A DNA stretch of 64,000 bases from Holacanthus passer (lineage: Eukaryota > Chordata > Actinopteri > Pomacanthidae): the NCBI GenBank assembly GCA_025331565.1, contig JAFREQ010000090.1, positions 2,330,501-2,394,500 on the forward strand, read 5' to 3'. Positions 12,471 through 23,106 of the stretch are shown here, in pieces. The number at the start of each line of letters is the position of its first letter. Within the stretch, counting starts at the first letter, position 1. The notes under the pieces are model-generated. The model was not told the DNA's origin. It saw only the letters and a list, made by a program, of their open reading frames with translations, and did no database searches. The translations under genes were made by a program, and so were the position numbers.

Positions 12471-12959
12471 ATTTTAAACAGGTGTGAAAAAAGAAATTCA
12501 CCCCCGTACAGTTGATGTCATGAAGTAGAAAGTCAGCGAAAGAGACCAAAACATTTTTTCGTACTAGGCTGTAAACATGTTGTCATTTGAGAACTGCTGT
12601 TGGAGTTTGTCAGAGTCCAGTCATTTAGCTTCTCTCACCGCCTTGCTTAATCTGTACTTTGACCCTTTATTTATTGATCTGGATTAGTCTTTGGCCCTTG
12701 TAGACATTACTGGGTTGGGGGTGAAAATAACTGAGTGGCAGTTATTTGTGGTTTTCACAGATTCAAAAGTTTACCCACAATAAATTTTCAGTGTGAGGAA
12801 CTGGCAGCCTTCTTGTGTCTGACTTCACCTTTTTAAGCCTTCAGGCGCTTTTGCAGCTAACCTGTTTAGTTTAGTTCAATTGGTGCATTTGTGTGTTTGC
12901 TTCGATTTCTTTTCAGCTAGTGTCAAAGGTTTAGCAAGAAATCCAAAGATTAACTATTA

Positions 12960-13560
12960 GTAAAAAATTGCCCTTATTGGAAACTGTCAAAAAAGAAATC
13001 TTCTACACGATCAGTACAAGCAATGTACATATTTATGCAAGATCATCTACTCACTATGTTGCTATGCTGCAACCAGAATTAATGAATGAAAGCATGTTAT
13101 AAACATATGAAAAGTGAAACTGATTGTGTGTAACGATCCTGCAGTCAGTAAACATACAATGGAAAAGTACAGAGGAGAAAGAGAGAGGGAAAAGCTCAGC
13201 GTGGTTGTGTAACATCTTGTCACCACACCTCTTGGCTCTGAGCCACTTATATATTTATGTCACTTAAAAGTTTAAGAGGCAATCAATCATTTGTCAAAGA
13301 TAAATGAAAATGCATTGCAGAATGATCTAGTGTAATTGAAGACTGTGCAAATGATAGTACAGGAAAATCTTCAAGGTTTGCTATTGTGACAGTTAACATG
13401 TTAAAACTCATTAAATCTGCTGTACATACGATGTCTTTACAACTGTCATGATCTGGTTATAATCTGTAATTTAGTAGAAATTCCACGGTAAGGGGGAAAC
13501 TCCTCAGATTTTGAAGAACTCAGCCTGTTAGAGCTGTGTAATGTTTTCTGTGTCTGTGGA
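12960..13560 (+). repeat. Non-coding segment shared with 30040-30520
   Basis: Aligns in the same orientation with 30040-30520. Shared strings include CAGTAAACATACAATGGAAA, GTGTAACATCTT/ATGTAACATCTT and GGCTTTACAACTGTCATGA/TGTCTTTACAACTGTCATGA. It lies upstream of plus-strand copy B, whereas its partner lies upstream of minus-strand copy C, so relative to transcription the two are opposed. No exon is seen. Confidence 0.7.
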
Positions 13561-14039
13561 GTTTGTAGGGCAGAAACCGACAAAACCACCAATAAGAACT
13601 GCTTTTTTGATAAAGCATTTTAATTAAAAGCAAAATGCTGGATGGACGGACCTCATCACTGCAAGGGTCCAGCATTCAGACCTGTCCTGATCTCTGTGAA
13701 GGATGACTCAGGTCACTTTCTTCCACATCTCTGGAGACCAGTGCCTCTGGTTTTTGCACCACTGTCCTGCGACCCTCCCATAATATCTCTATGTAATATT
13801 TCTTTCTTGCCTTATGATTCAGAATGACTGAAAAATACACAAGGATTGGGTCAAAGATTATCCATCGTCCCAGTGTAGTAAATGTCACTGAGGGAACTCA
13901 ACAATTGTCTTGACATTTCATGTATTTCATTTGCGATTCCAACGATAAAAATCTAAAGCTGAAATGATATTGTGTCTCAGAGGATCAGAGTTTAAAAACC
14001 AACAAAACATCAGACAATGTGAAACAAGTGTTAGTTTGA

Positions 14040-14155
14040 TTGATTTAAGTGTAACAGGACTAACAGAAAGTATCAGATGCTGCAATCACTTCTAGTGAAG
14101 CAGTAAATCTTGCTCAATGCTCAAGTTGCTCAAGATGCATAATGCATGAGTCACT
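14040..14155 (+). promoter_or_regulatory. Upstream sequence shared by copies A and B
   Basis: Aligns with about 6270-6360 upstream of copy A; both contain AAGTGTAACA and TATCAG.TGCTGC followed by AGCAGTA. In A this sequence runs almost directly into CAGTCAGACATCAGCCAG and the first exon. In B it is separated from the same string by about 640 bp containing the hAT remnant. It probably holds promoter or 5' UTR sequence; no TATA box is clear. Confidence 0.4.
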
Positions 14156-14249
14156 AAACCTGTAACCAGCTCTTTTCACCAGAGGGCAACATCTTGAAGT
14201 TGGAGGAGGGTCATGTTTTCCTGTTTCTCCAATGGAATGACATCCCTCT

Positions 14250-14720
14250 AGTCAACCCAAGGACCACATGAGTCGCCTGCGGGCCTGTTCTAAAAATCAG
14301 TGAGCTGCATCTAATTTTTTTTTGGTTGCTATTCTTTTTTAAATCACACTTGCATTGATGTAAATTGGAAATGACAATATTTTAAAAAAACTTTAAAAAA
14401 TGTTTAATATACATGAACTCTGACCTAGTATAGTTCAAAGGTCAGTATTGTGCGCATGACCAAACGGTAACGTTCGTGGAGACAAGCTAGCGGGCGTAGT
14501 GAAAATGAGGAGATGATTTACTCCCAAAAAGATGGCAGAAAAAAAAGAAAGAAAACATATCATTTTCACGATGAATGGGAGGGAGAGTTTGTTTTTGGTT
14601 TTTTTACCACTGTGAAAGGATCCTGCGTGTGTCTCATTTGCGGGGAGACTGTGGCGACGGCAAAGCGGCACAATGTGGAGAGACATTTCAGAACGTGTCA
14701 CACCAGCTAGCATGCTAACT
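14250..14720 (+). mobile_element. hAT-type element remnant with BED-like zinc-finger ORF
   Basis: An open frame at 14513-14710 (65 aa) begins with a lysine-rich stretch, then HFHDEWEGEF, then a CxxC...HxxxxCH zinc-finger pattern (CLICGETV ... RHFRTCH). This is the N-terminal finger of hAT transposases of the Charlie / GTF2IRD2-like type. It ends in a stop right after the finger, with no catalytic region. The preceding GACCACATGAGTCGCCTGC resembles a hAT end. It lies about 130 bp upstream of the copy B start and is absent before copy A, so it entered after the A/B duplication or was lost from A. Confidence 0.65.
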
Positions 14721-14840
14721 ACCCGCCGGGCAGCGCACTACGAGCAGAAAAAGCCTTGGTGATCTTTTAGTCAAAACACTCAGTCAGTCAGTCACTCAGT
14801 CAGACATCAGCCAGTGGAGAAGCCAGTCAACCCGTCCACC

Positions 14841-17800
14841 ATGGCCGTCAACATCCCAGGAGTGATATCGATGGCCTTCTTCTACCTGCTGGTCCTTGGG
14901 ACCGGCGTCTGGGCTTCTTTCAAGTCCAAACGGGAGCAGAAGAAAAGTGCAGCCACTGGAATGGAGATGGCCCTGCTGGGAAACCGGAACATTAGCTGGA
15001 TGGTGGGGATCTTCACAATGACAGGTGAGGAGAACACAGCTGACAAAACAAGGACTGAAACTGTCTGACTGTGAACTCCAGACAGTCCTGATCATTAAAG
15101 ACATGAGTGATGAGAATATGAATATCTTTAAAGTTCTTTACATGGTAGATCTTTTATCTGCTGGCTGCAAAATGACAGAACAAGATGTTTGAATAAATTG
15201 ACATGTCTGTGAATATAAATATCTGTGAACACATTCTGCACTAAACTGCAGCATGAGGATGAAAACTGTTGGGTCTGTTGGGAACAGTTGGGAACTGTTG
15301 GGTCTCTGTAAATAATGTAAATGCACAGGACTTTAAGCCAGGAGACTGCATTGAAACAATAAGTCAACAGTGACTTATTGTCTTTAGACGTAGTTAACTT
15401 ATTATTTTCAGGGGTTTTCCCCATTATTTTCAGTTTTCACTGGCAGTTTGGTGAGTTTCAGTCAACAAAACTACTTGTTTGTTGTTAGGTTCGTGAACTT
15501 GAAAAAGATGATGGTTTGGGTTAATCGAGACCATTTCACATTGTTAACCATGCCTCAGCTTTCTGCCAGAACGCCTTTTGTCCGTGAAGTCTTCATACCA
15601 GGAAACCCTGAACTTCTCCCATGTGGAGTGAACTTTAGCACTTCAAGCTTTTTTTTTTGGCTGAAACTTTTGGCAAAACTTTATTTCAGATTCTTCAGAT
15701 GCTTTTGGGTGGGTCACATGTTGTTTGAGGGCCTTGAGGTAAAGTGGACCTGTAAGTAATGGGAGGGGTTCGACATGTGGTAGGAAGGCACCTGGCTCCA
15801 ACAGTGTAAACAACCTGCTGTTTGCCTCAGGGTCACCAAAAGTGTGTCTCACTATCTCAGCTGAACAACCAACTGTCCCGGGCCCCACACCCTCAGGGGA
15901 CTGAAGTCTTCAGGTTGACTGTGTAACTGTAATTTCAAGAACTTGAGCTCCACTTTGGCACATTATGAATTAAAATGATGAGGCTCCTCCTGCTGTATGG
16001 CCCTGAAATCAAAATCTCATTGTAATATTATTTTAATACCTTTATTACTTTCAGTTGATATTATGCTTACATTGTGCATATTCTTTATTTTATTATGTTC
16101 TTTATTAAATTAATTAGTGTTATATTAACACCGTGAAACAGGTGCAGGTAATATTCCAGCTGACTTCATGGCAACTTAAACACATACACACACGATGCAC
16201 AGAGTCAAACCTCACTGATAGAGTTGGAGTGGACAAAGTGTTGAGTATTACATCTCACAGTTCTCTTCAAATGTTTGAAACAGAACCTGTAATAACCTAT
16301 TTTATTTACATTTATTATTTATTTATTGATAATAAGGTATGATGATGTCATCATGAGATGATCCCACTGGAAGTTTATTGATGATGTGTTCATGCTTCCT
16401 GCAGCTACGTGGGTCGGAGGAGGCTTCATTGTTGGCACAGTTGAGATGATGTACACGCCCTCGATGGGACTAACCTGGACAATGGTGATGTTAACTGCAT
16501 ACAGCACATCTTTTATTATTGGTAAGAGTTTGTATCTGCAGCTGACAGGAAGTGCGTGTGTCTGCATGTGTAACAAAACAAATATAACCTGGCGATCAGG
16601 AATAATAATGACCTCGACTACCTCATGACTTGATATCGATAAAAATGATAAGAATCACATCAATGCTGACATGATGTGTTCCCAGTCAGCAGTTAGTCAG
16701 TTGTGTTCACTTCCCTTTAAACAGCCAAGCTGCATATTTACAGAGTACAATCAACCACTGCAGCGTGTTTTAACAGTTAAAGCGACGTCGTCTGTGACTT
16801 ATTAGTTTCTTGTAAACAGGAGCAAATTGTTGTTGATGCACAACCTGACCCACAAAAGTGGCTGCAAGTATCTGTGACGTTACCAATAAACTTTAAAGTC
16901 ATCCTGTCGTTGGTTTGTAGGTTGTTGAAGACGTATCACTTCTTGTTCAAGAACCTACAAACCAAGTCCAGTTGCCTTTGATTCCACTCTTACTTGAATA
17001 CAATGACCTGGATGATTGAGAATCTTCACAGATGAGACTGAAAGGAAATGAATTTGAAAATGCTGTTTCTTGCTATATCTGATCTTTACACTGTATATGA
17101 TTTTTTTGTATTGTGACCTGGTCTCTTCTTTTTAATGAAGCTGGTCTGGTGTTTGCCAAGCCAATGAGAGACAGAAAGTGTGTGACGATGCTGGACCCTT
17201 TTCTTCCCAAGTACGGAAAAGTACTAACATCTGGACTGAGCCTGGCTTCACTTATGATTGATGTGATGTTGGTGCCCGCAACACTACTTGGTTTAGGTAC
17301 AGTATATACATGCTCTTTACAAGTGTATTAATATATATTATATTAAATATTATAAAATGTGTTTGACAGGAGGAGCCATGAGTGTGGTCCTGGATTTGTC
17401 CTACACTGTTTGCATCTGGATCTCTGCTGCCGTCGCCATCACCTACACGCTGCTGGGAGGTCTCTACTCTGTGGCCTACACAGATGTTATACAGCTCATC
17501 CTCATATTCGTCAGCATGGTGAGTTTGCTGTACTTCTGGTTTTGACGAGAACTCCAAAGGACACGTTTAAAAGTTGTGTGAGTGTATCATTTCCATTTGT
17601 ATTTGTGTCTGCAGTGGGTCTGTGTTCCCTTTGTTCTGATGAATCCTTCCTGCTTGGACATCAGCCAGACGCTGATGAACAACACCTTACATGCTCCCTG
17701 GATTGGTTCACCAGAGCTGAGAAAGACCTGGATAATGATTGATGATTTCTTACTCTTCGTAAGGAAACAACAATAAGGCCAAATGCAATTCACTCTAGCG

Positions 17801-18187
17801 TTGATGGAAATTGTCAGAGTGATGATAAATAACAGAAATATTTTATTTGTGGACGAATTTTTACTGTAACTAAAGCATCAAACAGTTTGTAGGCAGAGGA
17901 TAATATGTGAATCAGTATGTCTGAAAATGTCAAAGTCACCTGAACTGTCCTCTGACTGTAGTTGAGACTTTGCAGCATTTACCCTGTGGAGATGCCACAC
18001 GAGTGATGAGACTAACCAACTGTTTTACTTTGAAGGCGCTGGGGAGTATGGGATATCAGTGCTTCCACCAGAGGACCTTGTCAGCTTCTTCCTTATCCAC
18101 AGCCAAGATCACATGTGTTGCTTCTGCCTTCATCTTACTGATATTTGGGGCACCTCTTGTACTGCTTGGAGCAGCTGCTGCATCCAC

Positions 18188-18234
<47 letters not shown>

Positions 18235-21200
18235 TCAAACCTTATTTTTATAGCACATTTTTATGCAAGGTATAAAGTGCATTACATCAACATCAGTACA
18301 GGAAAAAAAACCCGCAAATCCCAAGAGCACACAAGAGAAAAATATTCAAAAATACATACAAACACAACACACATACGAACACAGAAAGCATCACCAGTCA
18401 CCGCCCAAATTTTATAATTCCCATGACTGTGTCATCAGCTGATGTTGTGAGAGAAACAGCACATCTCTGCCACTTTGTGCATTACAATGTGGAGCTGATG
18501 TCCTGTGAAGATGGTCAGTGAAATCAGATTGAAGCCAGGCTTGACCGAGCTCAACACTGAATGGTCAGTTCATCGTTAAAAAAGCAAAACAAAACAAGGG
18601 AGGCCTGGTTAAACCTGGCATTTCACCAATCAAATCACTGCTGTCATCATAACAAAACTGCCTGCACTGATCTCCAACCAGCCAGCAGACCAAATGTAAT
18701 ACCGGCGGACAGTTAGAAAGTTAGCAGGATGGAGATGTGGAGTTCCTGCACTTGCTTTAGGGCTGCAACTGAAGATTAAACAGAATGATAGGCCAACCCT
18801 GAAGCTGTACCTGCCTCAGGGCAGAGCGAAAGGGAGATGAGGTCTTTTTGTGTTGGGAACTATGCAAGAACAGAATGGCTAATTGAAAGCAGACTAAAAC
18901 TTGTTGGGCTGGTCAAGTAGCTCCTCGAACAACCTGCCAAGTACAATAGGATTTGCTAATCTAGCAAACATCTTACATCTGAACTCAAATGCTAATTTCT
19001 GCTTGAGTGAGGATCAACAAGGCACTGGATCGAGTAGTTGCAATAAGCTAGACAAGGCATAACCAGCAGGTGGACAAGGATTGTGCAACTCTGAAGAAAC
19101 TGACTGTTGCTGTTCAGTAGCTCAGACACCAGGGGGAGCCATTCCAGGCCACAACGACTTGGCTGGCAATGCTGGCAACAACAGGAACTTTGTGGAATGC
19201 TGTTGCATTTACAGACAAAGACAATTCAGAATGACAAAAGCCTGGCCATGCATGCTGTGCATAAAGGATGTCGATCGCTGATTATTGCCTTTTTGACCAG
19301 ACTGCGATTGAGCTTCAATGGGATAAGGATGCAATTGCACTGCGCTCTGCCCTGAAGCAGAAGTTGAAAAACTTCGGTGAGGTTTTTCAAACCATTTTTT
19401 GCCTCAGTGAACCACTGGTGTGGGTCATTAAAAACAAGATCCATTAAGAAGAAGATGACCCAACACTGGAGTGGTCCCAGTAATTTTCTGCATCAACACC
19501 TCAAAGTCATGAAGAGTAAAATATATTAAATGTTTTATTCATTGTTATTTTGCAAAAGGATGTGTACATCATTTTAAATATATTCTGGAAGCTCAATCAC
19601 TTATTTGTTGTCTTGATTCATTCTGATCATATGCATCTGTCTGGTGTCTGTGTTCTAGTGCCACCTACTGGGCTCTTAGCAGCATACCACAGCAGCACTG
19701 TGACAATATATAATGTGATATTTATATTGAACTGGGTGTGTCTGAGACATGAGAAGAAACTCAGAAGCAGTGCCATGTTTTAGCTTGTGTAGATCTAGTG
19801 TGACTGTGTCTCTGAGACTGAACACTTGTTTCTTGCTGATTGCAGTTATGTTGTTGGAGATGTCCCCTCGTAGGGGTTTGCACAAAATCCCTGTGTTACT
19901 ACTAACTGCTGGCTGTGAGGAGTTTGCATGTGTTGTTGCACAGATCCACACCAGTAGAGTGGCTAAAAATATCGACTCTATCAAAGACGTTTGTGATGTG
20001 AAAGAATTCAGGTTCTTCATTGTCACATGCACAAAAAACAGCGAAGCAGTCGTTGTCGTCAGGCTCCCTCTAACAATTCTCATACAATATGTATTAAATG
20101 AAAATGATACAAATTTTGATTAATAAATTTGTATCACACCACTTTTCTTTTGACAAATACACTTCCATGTTTCAGTCTTTCCTTCTTCTGTGTCCCGGCC
20201 TCAGACTGGAACCTGACTTCCTATGGTTCTCCATCTCCATATGAACGTGGGGAAGCAGCTGTAGTTCTGCCCATCACCCTGCAGCACCTCACCCCGCCCT
20301 TCGTCTCCATTATCGGTATTGGATGTGTTGCCGCCGCCGTGATGTCATCGGCCGACTCTTCTTTGCTCTCTGCAGCTTCTATCTTCAGCACTAACATCTA
20401 CAAGAATGTCCTGCGGCCTCAGGTGAGGTTTTGTCAGTTTGTTAGGTCACAGCAGGACAGGGTCAAAACCTCGTACAACGCCAGAGGTGGTTGTGGCCCT
20501 CCACCCATTTTGCAGGCCTCTTTTTGTCTTTCTGTTGGTTCAGTAGAACTCAAATGTCAATCTACTCAGTAGGATATTAAGCAAGAGGACATTTATGTGT
20601 TAAAACAGCATTCTGTTGGGGGTTAGAGCTACTAAGTTCAAATAGCCAGTGAATGATTTCATATGGTTTGATTTGTCAAATATGGTTAAAGTGAGTTCCA
20701 ATCATGAGCCTGTAGGCCCAAGAAAACTACGCCTTACCTGTTGGTGGGTGGGGTGGAGCTGTTGATGATGGTTCCTCATAGACATCATGCATCTTAATGT
20801 TTGTTAAAACTGCTTTCTGGAATAGACCCCATGAATGAAATTCAGTGGCATGATGGAGTAACAAGAAGGAAAATAATTGACTTGATGTTTACCTTCTTCC
20901 TCTCTTCTTTCTTCTTCAGGCATCAGACAGAGAGATTCAGTGGGCGATCCGTGGTTCTGTGGTGGTAGTGGGCTTGGTTGGTACGTCACTCACAACCCTG
21001 AAAAACAGCATCTTACTGTTCTGGTTCCTTGGTGCTGAAATGACCTACGTTATCATCTTCCCTCAACTTGTCTGCATCCTCTTCGTCAACATCACCAATG
21101 GTTATGGGGCTGTTATGGGCTGCGTGGTGGGAATCGTGGTAAGACTGCTCAGTGGAGCTCCAACACTGGGGATAGCACCAGTCATACATTTCCCAGGATG

Positions 21201-21474
21201 CACTCTTGAGGACGGTGTTTACGTCCAGTACTCTCCGGTTAAGACCATCTCCATGCTGTCTGCCGTCGCTGCCATCTTGTTCTTCTCCTACCTGTTTTCT
21301 GTGCTCTTCAACAAAGGCCGGCTCCCTGAGAAGTGGGATGTGTTCAAAGTGAAAGCCCAGCACTCACCACAACCACCAACAGGTGGCGCCACAGAACCTA
21401 ATGAAAATGAGACACTGAACAGAAGCGACTGTCAGACCGACGCATCAGAGCCAATGATGAACACAAAGTGTTAG
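14841..21474 (+). CDS. SLC5A7/CHT1-like choline transporter, copy B (complete)
   Basis: Predicted sodium-coupled choline-type transporter of the plasma and vesicle membrane (family knowledge), 558 aa against 580 in human CHT1. Exons are 14841-15024, 16405-16521, 17141-17296, 17370-17518, 17615-17758, 18036-18189, 20205-20422 and 20920-21474. All junctions are GT-AG, phases agree and no frame break is seen. The start context is CCACCATGG. Family marks are FTMTATWVGG (58-67), FAKPM (105-109), TMLDPF, LLGGLYSVAYTDV, AAVMSSADSS, IIFPQLVCILF and the hydrophobic exon 8. The C-terminal tail is short and ends MMNTKC. The equivalents of human CHT1 W141 and W254 are L144 and Y257; W62 is kept as W64. 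A (TAA)n repeat starts at the exon 6 donor. Intron 6 is about 2 kb against 199 bp in copy A. Substrate specificity is uncertain; family assignment is firm. Confidence 0.9.
16910..16965. other. Perfect 14-bp inverted repeat in copy B intron 2
   Basis: TTGGTTTGTAGGTT at 16910-16923 is the exact reverse complement of 16952-16965, with a 28-nt loop, so RNA or single-stranded DNA could fold into a stem. The arms surround GTTGAAGACGTATCACTTCT, which resembles part of a dispersed fish repeat. This may be a repeat remnant rather than a functional structure. Confidence 0.6.
18191..18234 (+). repeat. (TAA)n microsatellite at a splice donor
   Basis: About 14 TAA/AAT units begin at the second base of copy B intron 6, so the donor reads ACTG|GTAATAAT and every intronic base after the G belongs to the repeat. 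Confidence 0.95.
18235..20150. other. Extra sequence in copy B intron 6
   Basis: Copy A has 199 bp between the same exons. The extra 1.8 kb or so contains short open frames on both strands (for example 19749-20123 plus and 19676-20083 minus) that resemble no protein I know. It is probably one or more insertions, but I could not find terminal repeats or target duplications. Confidence 0.4.
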
Positions 21475-22049
21475 AGGTCCTGTGTGCACAGTAGTGTCTG
21501 TTTTCTTGAAGTATAGTATCGACCAGTAAATACTAGTAAATAGCTCAAAGTGCATCACACAGATTTCTGTGTCCAAAACATAAAGTTATGATGAAAAGTG
21601 GATACTGAGTTCCAACATGGTGCCCATTCATTCCAATCAAAGTTGCACAAATCTACTGTTTTGTTTGGGTTTTTTTGTGACATAAAGAAGCTTTTACTCC
21701 GAGCCCCCTTCAGATATGTGAGAACCTGTACAGAGGAGACTCATTTTCGATGCTTGTGTCTGAGATCTCATTTGTTCTACCCAGAACTCATGACTATAGG
21801 TGAGGGTTGGAATGTGGATTGATAAATTGAAAGTTCAGCTCCATCTTCACCACAATGATCCACGCAGAACTGTATTAGTGCTCATTCTGCACTGATCAGA
21901 AGACCCTGAGATACTTCAGCTCCTTCCCTCCTCCATCCCGACTGCTTCACATTTGGCTGCAAACAGTCTGGTGTGTGCTGAACTGGTCTCCCTGGACCTC
22001 AGAGCATGTGAGACTGCTGACTCCTCCAAAGTAAACTGAGATGTCATCT

Positions 22050-22815
22050 TTAACAGGAAAACATCCAACACCTCTCAGGCCTTTTCTTTTCTGATTTTAT
22101 AAAGCACCTTTATCTTTGTTTTGATTTTATCTGTTGTATTATTCTGATATATTTAATCAGTTTCATTCTGTTTGTCATTAATAAGATTTCTTTTTGTCAG
22201 AATTATGTCTTTCTGCAACAATCACTTCTATTTTATTGCTAATTTTATTCAAACCATTTTGAAATAGGTGTTCTGTATTAACCCGTTCAACCAGGCAGGT
22301 GTTTGCTGTGATAGAGAATGATCTGGTCTCCACTGAGAAGATAATTACCCAAAATAAAGCAGGATTTCAGAAATAAAGAGCACATTTTTCTGACCTTGAG
22401 CAACATGAGAGTGATAGAACATAAAAACAATGGAAAGTTTCTCTTCCAAGGTGGAAAGTTACAGACGGGTGGATGGTCGACGCTGTTTTCAAAAATGATC
22501 CTTGGTGCTAGTCACGACATTATCACACAGACACGACAATGTGATCTCATGTGAATACACACAGCTTCTGACCTTTTAACAGGTTGACTTTTAGAGAACT
22601 GTCAGTTTTACTCGGTATCGGTGGATAATTAGTCATGTTATGTGTCTTTATAGTGGCTGACATATAAATAAAAAAATGACCTTGACTGCAGACATGTCAC
22701 CAGAGAAACAGTAGGTGGATATTGTGGCAACATGCCTTCAAATTCAGAAATAATGTTAGGCTACCTCATTGATCAAAGTGTTTGGATACACGTTAATGAT
22801 ATCTCATTTATTGCA
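22050..22815 (+). repeat. Segmental duplicate of the B-C spacer (right copy)
   Basis: Partner of 48-1490. It lies between the 3' ends of the convergent copies B and C. It contains AATAAA at about 22356 on the plus strand, a possible late polyadenylation signal for B, and TTTATT at about 22808, a possible signal for minus-strand copy C. No coding exon is seen. Confidence 0.8.
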
Positions 22816-23106
22816 AATAATATGAGACAGTGTATATTTCGTAATTTTAAAAAAATGAATAAATCCCAGCAGAATCAAAACTGCCGTGAAACAATTGACC
22901 ACACAATAAACTTTAAGGACATTTTACACTTACATGAAACGTCAGCATAACTTCTTTTCAAGAATATTTCCATATGATGTAGGAAATGAAAATTTTACCA
23001 CTTGCACTCGTCATGAGACTAACATTTGTACCCAAAAGCATTCTGGTTATTCACAGGGCAGAACAAACACACAGATACAGTAATAGATGAGGGAACGACT
23101 ACATTT

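Noticed and set aside
19676..20123. Opposed 135- and 124-codon frames in copy B intron 6
   Set aside because: No family resemblance, no splice support, and both lie in extra intronic sequence; probably chance or repeat-derived.
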